64,000 nt of DNA from Budorcas taxicolor (taxonomy: Eukaryota; Chordata; Mammalia; Artiodactyla; Bovidae): contig NC_068912.1 of assembly GCF_023091745.1 (NCBI RefSeq), forward strand, positions 53,994,567 through 54,058,566. The letters are read 5' to 3'. The translations under genes and the position numbers were made by a program. A model generated the notes under the pieces. The model worked only from the letters and a program-made list of their open reading frames with translations. It had not been told where the DNA came from and ran no database searches. This document shows positions 10,508 through 21,600 of this stretch, one piece after another. Numbering within the stretch: the first letter of the stretch is position 1; the number at the start of each line of letters is the position of its first letter.

Positions 10508-12419
10508 TTGCAAAAAAGCAAAATGGCTGTCTGAGGAGGCCTTACAAATAGCTGTGAAAAGAAGAGAAGTGAAAAGCAAAGGAGAAAAGGAAAGATATTC
10601 CTATTTGAATGCAGAGCTCCAAAGAACAGCAAGGAGAGATAAGAAAGCCTTCCTCAGCGATCAATGCAAAGAAATAGAGGAAAACAACAGAATGGGAAAG
10701 ACTAGAGATCTCTTCAAGAAAATTAGAGATACCAAGGGAACATTTCATGCAAAGATGGGCTCAATAAAGGACAGAAATGGTATGGACCTAACAGAAGCAG
10801 AAGATATTAAGAAGAGGTGGCAAGAATACACAGAAGAACTGTACAAAAAAGAGCTTCACGACCAAGATAATCACGAAGGTGTGATCACTCACCTAGAGCC
10901 AGACATCCTGAAATATGAAGTCAAGTGGGCCTCTTAGAAAGCATCACTGAACAAAGCTAGTGGAGGTGACAGAATTCCAGTGGAGCTATTTCAAATCCTG
11001 AAAGATGATGCTGTGAAAGTGCTGCACTCAATATGCCAGCACATTTGGAAAACTCAGCAGTGGCCACAGGACTGGAAAAGGTCAGTTTTCATTCCAATCC
11101 CAAAGAAAGGCAATGCCAAAGAATGCTCAAACTACCTCACGAGTGCATTCATCTCACACGCTAGTAAAGTAATGCTCAAAATTCTCCAAGCCAGGCTTAA
11201 GCATGAACTGTGAAATTCTAGGTGTTCAAGCTGGTTTTAGAAAAGGCAGAGGAACCAGAGATCAAATTGCCAACATCTGCTGGATCATGGAAAAAGGAAG
11301 AGAGTTCCAGAAAAACATCGATTTCTGCTTTATTGATTATGCCAAAGCCTTTGACTGTGTGGATCACAATAAACTGTGGAAAATTCTGAAAGAGATGGGA
11401 ATACCAGATCACCTGATCTGCCTCTTGAGAAACCTGTATGCAGGTCAGGAAGCAACAGTTAGAACTGGACATGGAACAACAGACTGGTTCCAAATAGGAA
11501 AAGGAGTACGTCAAGGCTGTATATTGCCACCCTGCTTATTTAACTTATATGCAGAGTACATCATGAGAAATGCTGGGCTGGATGAAGCACAAGCTGGAAT
11601 CAAGATTGCCAGGAGAAATATCAATAACCTCAGGTATGCAGATAACACCACCCTTATGGCAGAAAGTGAAGAGGAACTAAAAAGCCTCTTGATGAAAGTG
11701 AAAGAGGAGAGTGAAAAAGTTGGCTTAAAGCTCAACACTCAGAAAACTAAGATCATGGCATCTGGTCCCATTACTTCATGGGAATTAGAGGGAAACAGTG
11801 GAAACAGTGTCAGACTTTATTTTGCGGGGCTCCAAAATCACTGCAGATGGCGACTGTAGCCATGAAATTAAAAGACGCTTACTCCTTGGAAGGGAAGTTG
11901 TGACCAACCTGATAGCATATTAAAATGCAGAGACATTACTTTGCAGACTAAGGTCCGTCTAGTCAAGGCTATGGTTTTTCCAGTGGTCATTTATGGATGT
12001 GAGAGTTGGACTGTGAAGAAAGCTGAGCACCGAAGAATTGATGCTTTTGAACTGTGGTGTTGGAGAAGACTCTTGAGAGTCCCTTGGCCTGCAAGGAGAT
12101 CCAACTAGTCCATTCTGAAGGAGATCAGCCCTGGGATTTCTTTGGAAGGAATGATGCTAAAGCTGAAACTCCAATACTTTGGCCACCTCATGCGAAGAGT
12201 TGACTCACTGGAAAAGACTCTGATGCTGGGAGGGATTGGGGGCAGGAGGAGAAGGGGACGACCAAGGATGAGATGGCTGGATGGCATCACCAACTCGATG
12301 GATGTGAATCTGAGTGAACTCTGGGAGTTGGTGATGGACAGGGAGGCCTGGCGTGCTGCGATTCATGGGGTTGCAAAGAGTCGGACACGACTGAGCGACT
12401 GAACTGAACTGAACTGAAA
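10508..12419 (+). mobile_element. BovB LINE, 5'-truncated, ~1.9 kb
   Basis: RTE-class non-LTR retrotransposon lacking its endonuclease half. It starts at 'gcaaaatggctgtctgagg' just upstream of the RT domain and ends in a (CTGAA)n tail. The frame is broken into pieces at 10554-10937, 10980-11213, 11203-11859 and 12142-12402, so no active protein is possible. The same 3' sequence recurs at 9.2, 49.1, 53.5 and 58.2 kb. Confidence 0.97.
11203..11859 (+). pseudogene. BovB reverse-transcriptase relic (YADN)
   Basis: This 218-codon frame holds the core of the BovB reverse transcriptase, the enzyme that in an active RTE element copies its RNA into DNA at a nicked target. Visible motifs in order are AGFRKGRGTRDQI (about residues 10-22), motif A FIDYAKAFD (43-51), motif B GVRQGCILPP (101-110) and motif C YADN (145-148). 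Motif C is normally YADD, so one catalytic Asp is now Asn, and the usual Ser in motif B is Pro. The frame is cut off from the upstream fingers and from the 3' part by frameshifts. It is a decayed fragment; the RT assignment is secure. Confidence 0.93.
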
Positions 12420-12545
12420 TGCTTCTTAAATATGCAGATTACCAAACTTCTTTCCTGGACACTTGATTCAAGAGGTTTAGGTCTGAAATTATTTCATTTT
12501 GTGCTTTTAGCAAGAGCTTCAGTACTTGATTAAATCAGTATCTCA

Positions 12546-12573
12546 GAGTAAGCGACTGAACCGAACCGAACTA
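12546..12573 (+). mobile_element. Tail-only BovB-like fragment
   Basis: 'agcgactgaaccgaaccgaa' matches only the last ~25 bp of a BovB tail and lies about 130 bp beyond the end of the large BovB. Possibly an extreme 5' truncation or a displaced piece of that tail. Confidence 0.6.
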
Positions 12574-14329
12574 TAGAAACAATGCAATACTTCTGTAGAC
12601 ATTTCTTAGATAAACAAGCTAGGCCTCAACCAGGAACCAGGTACTCCCTGTTAGACAATGCACAAACACAATGCAAAGGTGAACAGGCCAATGCTCCTCT
12701 GTAGACAAAGCAGACACTGCTGCTACACATGAGAATGAAATTTAAAGGAAAAAAAAAAAACTATGAATGTCAGTGACATCCATGGGCACTAATACCTGCT
12801 TGTATAAACCATGTGCATATAACAATATGCATAATTAATTATGTGGATAGTGAATTCAATAAACATTTGAGAGCTTGTTCTATGCAAGAACTGTATTATT
12901 CCTAAGAAAATGAGGCAATCCTATTGCCATGTCTAAAGACACTGCCTAGGGGTCTAATGAGCCCACCTGTAAACTGATAAAGTCAGTCAGTACTGAGGCA
13001 GGCCAGTGGCCTGGACAGTCTCCTTCTCTCTGGCATTTCGCTGTCTGCCAGTTACTCTCTCCCTGTACTTTCCACTCTCTAGTGCCTTTTAGTTTACGTT
13101 TGTATTCACTGGATTCTCTTGACAGGGGAGAATTTATTGAACATTTGCTATGTTGTAGGCTAAACAGGACAAGAGGGAATGACAGTCATTAAAGGAGAAT
13201 TCATTTTTCTTTTGTATTTCATCTCATATCTACCCTTCAAACACTCAAAAATTAGGGTGACAGGAAATAGACATAAAATGAATAGGGAACAGAAATGTAT
13301 ATAATCAAGAATTGAACAGGATAGTTGAAACAACAGTGAGATACACCTGCATAATGCTTTAAAGTTTATGGAGTAATTTTTCCCATAAGTCATTTAAATC
13401 ACTCACTTGACTTTACTAAGGAGACCAGCTCAGAGAGAAAAAACAGCTGCCTAAGTCAGATGTACGGTGAACAAGAGCTTGATCTCATTACTGACCCCAA
13501 ATATGGTGGTGTTCTCACTATTAATGCTGCCTCTCACAAAGGCCAACAGTAAGAGTTCAAGGAATGGAGAAAGCAGCATAGGTGATGTATATCTGAGACT
13601 TTGGGAATATGATGGAGCTGGATCAAGAAGAATTCCAGTTGGGGAAGAGCAAGATCAGGGAGGTCCTGAGTGAGGAAAAGCAATGAGTCAGCAGGTCCCA
13701 CTGATGACTGATGGTAGTCTTCTAGCCAAATGGAAATGACTTCACAAAAATGTATAAGGACACTTATAAGACTTAAGATCTCAGAATAAAGAATATAGTT
13801 TGTCTTGACTCACAAAAGAGAAACACTATATATTCTAAAATAGAATGCAAGGAATGTTTTAGGAAAATGAACCTAGCGGGGCATGGGAGATCCCCTGGGG
13901 CAGGAGAAGGGAGGGGAGACAGATTGAAGGCAAGGGAAGCAGGTAGGATACTACTGCAGTAATTCAATAACTGAGGAGTGGGGACCCAAACAGGATAGTG
14001 TCGGTGAAAATAATAGGAGCGAATTTAAGTAGCAGTAACAGAAAAAAAACTTGACAAGTATTGGCTGATGGGAGATAGGAGGAAAGGAAATAGGAATGAA
14101 GTTGGGTGAAAGGCTTTATCATGAAGTGTGAGTTAATATTCAATTATTCATTGGAAGGCCAATGAGCAATCTGGTGAATTTCACTTTCACTTTGATCAAG
14201 GATAATTTACTATCATAATAAAGGTTTTATTTCTTTATTAGGGGTTTGGCTAGGCTAAGTTTTGACTGAGTATTGCTCTTGGGAATGAACCCTGTGGGAA
14301 AGTTGAAGAAGGTGGGGTGAAAAGGCCAC
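12574..14329. other. Mostly unassigned sequence with faint old relics
   Basis: No gene seen. 'aataaacatttgagagctt' near 12860 and 'tttattgaacatttgctatg' near 13133 resemble the MIR/L2 motif around 'atttattgagcacctac'. Short frames at 13467-13673 and on the minus strand are unsupported. Confidence 0.4.
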
Positions 14330-14620
14330 TTTGGTTCAGATCACAAAGAGACTTGGGTACCATGCTATGGAACCATGAAGGTTTTTATACAAGGAAGTGA
14401 AATGATCTGGTCAGTGTTAAATTTCAAATTTAGAAATTTGGTATTTGCTGCTTTGGTAGCATGGGGGATTCATTAGAAGGGAGAAATGTACGAGACCAGA
14501 TCAATAGTCCAAGGGATAAAAACAAAAAAGAAGGTTTGAAGTAAGATGTGACTGAGTATGAGAAAAAGGGGAATAAAAGCAAATACTTTAAAGTACCATC
14601 ACTCTTTCAAGCAGGTACTT
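14330..14620 (+). repeat. Old mammalian relic, family uncertain
   Basis: 'ccatgaaggtttttataca' and 'ggaagtgaaatgatctggt', with 'gaccagatcaatagtccaag' further on, follow the order of a common ancient repeat. I cannot name the family. Confidence 0.35.
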
Positions 14621-15589
14621 TGCTAAATAGTTTATGGGCATGGATCCTAGGGCTACTCAGAACTAATCAGGACTAGTGGCAAACCCAATGTTAAGGAGAG
14701 CCAGGACTCAAGGACAAGTGACCACCCTTGTTTTGGACCCAGGGTCAATGGTGAAAATTGGTCAGTGGAGAACGGTTTTTAAAAATACTGAGTTTGCAGT
14801 ACCTTTTAGGTGGTGAGCTTTGGTAGGCAGTAGGAAATAAACTGGAGCCCTGTGGAGAGGAGAACATATGAATGAGTTGTTAGACTGTTTTTGCCACTGA
14901 CTTTGGCCAATGTTGGATTCAAAGGCTTGCACTTGGTAATTTGGAAAAAAATAAGTTATTTAAGATAAAGGCTCACTCTTGGTAATTTGGAAAAAAGTAA
15001 AAAACTAAATGTAGACTGAGTCTATCTTCTATAAAAAGTAGTTCACTTAATACTTTCCTTTGTGAATATTTCTATTTAAAGATGAGACAATTTAATTTTT
15101 TATGAAGGCGATCAAGTTGACTAAAATATAAAGTCTGTATGTTATAAAACACACACACACATACATGCCTCTTAAGGTGGCTTTTACTTGTCTGCCCAAA
15201 TGGAGGTAAACAGGATTAAAAGACTTTAAATATGAACTTCCAGTCTCCCACTGCAGGTGCTCACTGCCTTCCTGATCATGAATGGACAAATCTCTAACAA
15301 AATGTGTAAGGGAAGATTTTTCATTGTATACTTCGGTGTAAAAAAGCTGCTCTCTCTCACGCTACTTAAACTTCATTTTGTGCTCTAAATTTACTGGTTG
15401 GTTGCAGAAATAGTGAATATATTTAGCTTATCAACAGAGTTAATAGGAACAGGAAGGAATTTAAGATGTGGTATGTTTTGTATATTTATAAATATCAATC
15501 TTTCCTTTGCTAGCTTTGATAGAATTGGGAAATGTACCCTTGGGGAATCCAATTCTGAAGAATACTTCCTGTTTTGTTCTTCTCTGTGT
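14621..15589. other. Unassigned sequence with a short CA tract
   Basis: No gene seen. A short (AC)n run is at 15150-15164. The phrase 'ggtaatttggaaaaaa' occurs twice, at about 14935 and 14981. Confidence 0.45.
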
Positions 15590-15763
15590 AATTTATCTCT
15601 GTTTAATGTACTACATAATTATTTTGTCTACTTTCTGTGTCTACCCACCAGGCCCAGTAGGCTCCAAGAGCACAGAGCTTTTATCTGTAAAGTTCAATGA
15701 CATATCTCTCTCTAGCTTTTAACTCAGATAATAGGAACTCAGTAAATAACTGCTGAGTGAATA
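15590..15763 (+). repeat. L2 LINE 3' end relic
   Basis: 'ccagtaggctccaagagca' and 'aggaactcagtaaataactg' followed by 'ctgagtgaatat' match the standard L2 3' end. Confidence 0.6.
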
Positions 15764-17206
15764 TATCACAGTCCTGTTATTACTGTACTTCACAGACTTG
15801 ACATGTGTTTTTCCTTAGCAATCATGACTCAATTTCCATATTCTAACTTCATCTTGAACCATGATTTCTATTTATATACTCCAAAGAAATTCTTTTAGGA
15901 CCTATATCATCGTGAGATTCTGTAGGGCACTGAAGGTTACTGGTACAAAAAAATGAACGTGAGAGAAATGGTAGCCAAATATTACACGTTCCCAGATTCT
16001 CCAGGTGATTCCTCTGCCACACTCTGTCTTACAAGGAGTTATGATTCTTCTACCCTCCTACTCTGACTTCTTGTTTCCTGACCTCAGTTCCTGTTTTCAG
16101 CATCTGCTTCAACCTAGACTTCCTTTTGGTAATCTGACCCCAGGGTACCTGAGTTGAACATCTGTTATTTTCACTGCTTGACATTTTAAATTTTTTTGGT
16201 GTGTGTGGTTAAATCTAGAGGATGGTCTAAGCCTATATTTCTTACACAGCCTAGAAACTCACATAATTTAAAGTTACAAGATAAATATTATAGACTACTT
16301 CCCCCTAAAGGTTCTTATTGCCCTTCCCTGTCCCCCTCACATAAAACCTAATAATTTCCTCACCACTCTGCTTGATGGGATAATCACAGTGATCACTTGC
16401 ATTCCTTATTCTACATAAATTTTTTCTTCTGGTCAACTGCATTTGGTAAGTAGGAATTATTATACAATCAAAGAAAAGAGGAAAACTACCACCAGTCTCC
16501 AGATGCATACAGTGAATGAAATTAAAAGACTTCAAACTTAGAAAAGTGAGAGATGTATTCTAAGCTACAAATTATCCAGTTGCTGTCTAGATATACGTTA
16601 GAAAAAATATTGTGTTTGTGCACTCTTTGTGAGATATAGTCAGCACATAACCTAGGCTATGTGTTTTAAGTCATTGGATTTGGCCTAATTTAATTCATAG
16701 GCCAGCAATTCCAAACACATCAATTTTATCAGCAAGGCAATGTTTAGGAAGCTCATCAGCTGCAGAGAAGATGATGCACTTGACAGCGCTCCTTTCTTGA
16801 GCAATGACTCAAATCAGTTAGACTGAAAATAAATCTAGAGGGCACACAGCTGTCAGATAGCCCAAAGGAGTCCTCTGAGCAATAATGTGATTCATTTTCC
16901 TCTATCTGTTTGCTTCTGCAGACAGGATTGCAATCCAACAAGTACATTTTCATCCCACTATGAAGGGAGAGCTTTTCAGTGTCATAGAGAGGGCTCTGTT
17001 GGGTTCCTTTGTACTTACAGGTATGGGAAACTGTGCATAGTGATTTCTTGATTTTATTTAATATTTCAATGATCTACATCAACCAGTTACAAGAAAGGGC
17101 TCTAAAATTAGAGAATCATATTTTTTCAATGTTTGACGCACCAAAGTTTGAGGCATAGACAGGTACCAGACCATCTACTGGGTATAGGCCACTTATTTAT
17201 ATTGTA
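15764..17206. other. Unassigned non-coding sequence
   Basis: AT-rich sequence with no recognised repeat or exon. Minus-strand frames of 65-76 codons (16305-16535, 16756-16953) have no known motif. Confidence 0.45.
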
Positions 17207-17219
17207 ATATTCCTAAATT

Positions 17220-17429
17220 GGGCTTCCCAGGTGGAGCTAGTGGTAAAGAACTCGCCTACCAATGCAGGAGACAAGAGATGTGAGTTCGATCCCTGGGTTG
17301 GAAAGATCCCTTAGAGGAGCATGGCAACCCACTCCAGTACTCTTGCCTGGGGAATCTCATGGACAGAGAAGCCTGGTGAGCTACAGTCCATGGGCTGCAA
17401 AAAGTCGGACACGACTGAAGCAACTTAGC
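17220..17429 (+). mobile_element. Bov-tA SINE with TSD
   Basis: Complete plus-strand Bov-tA from 'gggcttcccaggtgg' to 'cacgactgaagcaactta'. The flanks atattcctaaatt (17207-17219) and atattccttaatt (17430-17442) form a 13-bp TSD with one mismatch. Confidence 0.95.
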
Positions 17430-17442
17430 ATATTCCTTAATT

Positions 17443-17640
17443 AATAACATTTTATTACGGAAAATTTGAAACATACACAAAAGTAGAGAGCAGTAGTAAA
17501 ATAAAGCCTGTGTGTCCATTACTCTGACACAACAAACATGATACCCACTCCAATGGGATTATTTGAAACAAATTCTAGATATAATCCTTTATCAGACTTA
17601 TTTCAGTCCTCATCTTCAACAGGTAAAGAATTTTTTAAAA
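17443..17640 (+). repeat. Old L1-like 3' UTR relic, copy 1
   Basis: 'ggaaaatttgaaacatacac' and 'aaaagtagagagcagtagt', then 'gaaacaaattctagatataa', belong to the same family as 20222-20420. I believe this is an L1M-type 3' UTR, but the subfamily is uncertain. Confidence 0.5.
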
Positions 17641-17765
17641 ACGTAAGCACAACATCATAATCATTCCCAAGAGTGTACTGGTACGTATTTAACAACCAGG
17701 TCTCTAGCCAGAGGAAGAGCGTAGTCCTTGCCAATTTCAATGGGGCTGAAAACAAATATACAGCA

Positions 17766-17777
17766 TATATATATATG
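17766..17777. repeat. (AT)n microsatellite
   Basis: Short AT run inside unassigned sequence. Confidence 0.7.
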
Positions 17778-17808
17778 GTACTTCCACTATGCAGACACAT
17801 TGTATATG

Positions 17809-19079
17809 TTGTTGTTCAGTTGCTCAGTTGGGTCTGACTCTTTGCGACCCCATGAATTGTAGCATACCAGGCTTCCCTATCCTTCACCATCTCCCAGAGT
17901 TTGCTCAAACTCACGTCCATTGAGTTAATGATGCCATCCAACCATTTCGTCCTCTGTCGTCCCCTTCTCCTCCTGTTTTCAATCTTTCCCAGCATGAGGG
18001 CCTTTATGAGTTAGCTCTTTCCATCAGGTGGCCAAAGTATTGGAGCTTCAGCTTCAGCCTCAATCCATCCAATGAATATTCAGGGTTGATTTCCTTTAGG
18101 GTTGACTGATTTGATTGCCTTGCAGTCCAAGGGACTCTCAAGAGTCTTCTCCAACACCACAGTTCAAAAGCATCTATTCTTTAGCGCTCCCCCTTCTTTA
18201 TGGTCCAACTCTCACATCCATACATGACTACTGGAAAAACCACAGCTTCGACTAGATGGACCTCTGTTGGCAAAGTAATGTCTCTCTTTTTAATATGCTG
18301 TCTAGGTTGGTCATAGCTTTTCTTCTAAGTAGCAAGCGTCTTTTAATTTCATGGCTTCAGTCACCATCCACAGTGATTTTGGAGACCAAGAAAATAAAGT
18401 TTGTCATTGTTTCCACTGTTTCACCATCTATATGTCATGAAGTGATAGGATCTGATGCCATGATCTTAGTTTTTTGAATTTGAGTTTTAAGCCAGCTTTT
18501 TCCCTCTTCTCTTTCACCTTCATCAAGAGGCTCTTTAGTTATTCTTCACTTTCTGCCATAAGTGTGGTGTCATCTCCATATCTGAGGTTATTAATATTTC
18601 TCCCAGCAATCTTGATTCCAGCTTGTCCTGGATCCAGCCCAGCATTGCACATTATGTACTCTGCATGTAAGTTAAATAAACAGGGAGACAATATACAGCC
18701 TTAACGCACTCCTTTCCAAATTTTCAACCAGTCTATTACATGTTCAGTTCTATCTGTTGCTTCTTGACCTGCACATGGGTTTCTCAGGAGACAGGTAAGG
18801 TGATCTGGTATTCCCATCTCTTAAAGAATTTTCAACAGTTTGTTGTGATCCATACAAGTCAAAGGCTTTAGCATAGTTAATGGAGCAGAAGTAAATGTTT
18901 TTCTAGAATTCTCTTGCTTTTTCTGTGATCCAATGGATGTCGGCAATTTGATCTCTGGTTCTCCTGCCTTTTCTAAATCCAGCTTGTACATCTGGAAGTT
19001 CTCGGTTCACGTACTGTTGAAGCCTAGCTTGGAGGATTTTGAGCAGACCTTGCTGATATGAGTACAACTGTATGGTAAT
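17809..19079 (-). mobile_element. BovB LINE, minus strand, 5'-truncated, ~1.27 kb
   Basis: Read on the minus strand, it runs from the RT fingers to the 3' end and finishes in an 'actgaacaacaac' tail, not (CTGAA)n. On that strand the motif-A Asp is Asn (SINYAKAFD) and motif C reads YGDD instead of YADD (near 18570-18585). Multiple frameshifts. The plus-strand frames across it are antisense shadows. Confidence 0.95.
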
Positions 19080-19552
19080 CTGAACTTTACATATACATTA
19101 TACATGTAAAAACCTTAAGTAGTTTACACATTTATAAATAACCTTAAGAGCACAGATAATAGCAAATTATAGAAAAATAAATAGGAAGTGATAAGTTTTG
19201 AGTGTTACTTTAACACTTTAAGTTTGTGTAGTTTTTTGACGGCTATGTTTAACAACTGGCTTGCAGAATTCCTGAAAATATAATAATTAACTCCTGTCAA
19301 CTCCATCATACCACTGAATCACAACCAAATAATTAATAATTCCTTCATAGTACCAACTATCAAATTTCTCTCTCAGCTCTTTTCCCTTAGCAACAGAGAA
19401 ACATATTAAGTAGGAAGGAAGAGGGAACTTTGCTTCAGAAAGCTACACCAAGGTGTCTGGCTTTCTATAGGCTTTGGTGCTACTGTATGTAACTCAGTCT
19501 GCTGTTAAAGGCTGCTTCCAGGAAGCAAAATTACGGGCTGTCAGGCACATGT
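19080..19552. other. Unassigned non-coding sequence
   Basis: AT-rich; no gene or named repeat recognised. Confidence 0.45.
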
Positions 19553-19600
19553 GCCGCAAAAGAGTTGGACACAACTGAGTGACTAAACAACAATAGCAGT
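19553..19600 (+). mobile_element. Tail-only Bov-tA fragment
   Basis: 'gcaaaagagttggacacaac' and 'tgagtgactaaacaacaa' are only the last ~45 bp of Bov-tA, with no body upstream. Confidence 0.75.
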
Positions 19601-19979
19601 GTTTTTATTTCCCTTTTACTGCTCATTCTCAGGCACACAGGACAGAGAGTTTTAAAAAGAGCAGAGGAGGAACTTGGCAGATGGGAAAATAAGCCCTTTT
19701 CAGGTAGACAACCATAAACTGATGAAATGTTCTACAAGAAAGATTCCTAAGATGTGACACCTTCTGTCACACAACCATCGACTCTGTTTGTAAAAGCCCT
19801 TTTAAATGTGCATTCCAGACTGGAAAATGGCATGTCAGATGTGATGGGGCCAAATAAACCCCCAAGTGGGGCTGCTGTCATCCTTGATGAAGAGGCAGGC
19901 TGTACTGCAACTCCACTTTTAAGTTCACAGTCAAGTTAAACTCAAGTCTAGAAAATGAAGTGGTGTCTACCAGTACCAC

Positions 19980-20072
19980 CCAGACTCCAGAGAGTCTGGA
20001 CTTCGGCAGAGACGCCATTAGAACATGATGAGTCCTGGCCTTCATCAGGACTCCAGAGAGTCTGGACTTCAG
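19980..20072 (+). repeat. Direct repeat with internal dyad
   Basis: 'actccagagagtctggactt' occurs at about 19983 and 20051, a 68-bp period. Each copy contains the dyad ccaga-gag-tctgg. Confidence 0.8.
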
Positions 20073-20221
20073 AGGGACCCAGATTTCATCAACTCCTCCC
20101 AGCACCAAATCTGTTCCCACACTGCCTTTCCAACATCATCTCCCTCTATGCCTCTGAACACGCCCTTAATTTCAAATAGGCAGCTGACTCATTGTCCAAA
20201 AATATGTACCGTTGTTATATT

Positions 20222-20420
20222 TTAAGCTTTTTATTATGAAAAATCCCTAATACATACAAAAGTACAAATAATAGTACAAGGAAGTCCCATGTACCCTTCC
20301 ACTTAGCTTCAACAAGTAACAAACTCTTATCACACCCATGCTCAGGATTAATTTTGAAGCAAATCCTGGACATCATTTCACCCACAAATATTTCAGTACT
20401 GTATACTGAAATATACAGTA
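20222..20420 (+). repeat. Old L1-like 3' UTR relic, copy 2
   Basis: 'ttattatgaaaaatcccta', 'catacaaaagtacaaataat', 'cccatgtacccttccactta' and 'ttgaagcaaatcctggacat' match the same old family as 17443-17640. Its end holds two overlapping hairpins (20390-20420). Confidence 0.5.
20390..20420. other. Two overlapping perfect hairpins
   Basis: atttcagta/tactgaaat (20390-20398 with 20404-20412) and tactgtata/tatacagta (20397-20405 with 20412-20420). They share bases, so only one can form at a time. Confidence 0.8.
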
Positions 20421-20849
20421 TTTCAGTTCTGTCCTGTACATCTCCAGTCAGATATTTCCCTTCTACTCCCTTCACCTTTCCAAATCCTGTCTCATCTGAC
20501 GAGGCTCACTTGGGTCTCTCTTCCTACACTGTTTCTCCACTGAACCTGTCACCTAGTTATATGTCTCCTTGGGCGCCTCTCTTATTATCGTCCGATTGTT
20601 CCTGACCTCCTAAGCTGTACACTCACAATGTCATTAGCTTGCAAAGCAGGAAACTGCTCTACACTGATAGTGAAATGATGATGCTCAGTAGGAAGCAAAC
20701 TGAGTAACAACCTGGTTTTAGAAAGTTTATAAAAACTAAGCACACCAATCTCACACAGCATATCGACTCATACTTGTATGGCAAACATCTCATGGCATAG
20801 AAGAGGGTGTGCCCATGAAGTATGATAAGCCAGAAAGAACACTAGACAC
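20421..20849. other. Unassigned, partly old-repeat-like sequence
   Basis: No gene recognised. Pyrimidine-rich phrases near 20460-20600 could be an L2 relic, but I cannot confirm this. Confidence 0.35.
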
Positions 20850-20960
20850 AGAGCTAAAAGAACTAGTTCTTGTTCTGGTCCTACTGTTTGTATGTTATTC
20901 TGGGGTATGTTGAGTGACTTCTTGAAGTTTTCCCATAAAATAGGAATTAACTATAGCCAT
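20850..20960 (+). repeat. MIR SINE relic
   Basis: 'ttgagtgacttcttgaagtt' and 'ttcccataaaataggaatta' resemble the MIR core. Confidence 0.5.
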
Positions 20961-21004
20961 TTTCTCTCTCTTCTCCTCACTAGACTGTCAGACATGCAGG
21001 CGTA

Positions 21005-21209
21005 CATGCTCAGTCATGTCTGACTCTTTGCAACCCCAAGGACTGTAGCCCGCTAGGTTCCTCTGTCCATGGGATTTCTCAGGCAAGAATATTGGATTGG
21101 GTTCCTATTTCCTTCTCCAGGGGATCTTCCCGACCCAGGGATCAAATCCGCATCTCCTGTGTTTCCTGCATTGGCAAGCGGGTTCTTTACCTCTGAGCCA
21201 CCTGGAACT
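21005..21209 (-). mobile_element. Bov-tA SINE
   Basis: Reversed Bov-tA: 'ctcagtcatgtctgactctt', 'ctcaggcaagaatattgg', 'ccaggggatcttcccgacc', 'ctctgagccacctggaa'. Confidence 0.93.
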
Positions 21210-21443
21210 CTCAGAATCAAATGCAATCATATATGCAAAGATGGCTTTGTATTTACAAAGCATGTTGTTGGCCATCTGACTTGATAACAAGGACAACTAT
21301 TGCTTTAGATCTTGAATACACGAGAAGAGATTTAAGCTCTCAACAGGGGAAATGGGAATGTGAAAAATAGAAGGCAGATGAGTTTCAGAACTAAAAAAGT
21401 TAACCCCTGTGGGAATTTAAAAGCATACCTAGAGTCTAGTTGC

Positions 21444-21600
21444 AAAAACCACTGCCTTGGCAGTACAGTGGTTAAGACTCCATCCTTCCATTGTAGGAGA
21501 CATGGGTTTAGTCCCTGGTCGAGGAGCTAGGATCCCCCATGCTGAGCAGCACAGCCATAAAAGAAACAAAAAACAAGACAAAAACAACCAACCAAACAAA
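21444..21600 (+). mobile_element. CHR-type tRNA-Glu SINE
   Basis: 'ttggcagtacagtggttaag', 'tccctggtcgaggagctagg' and 'agcacagccataaaagaa' with a long A/C-rich tail. Confidence 0.88.
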
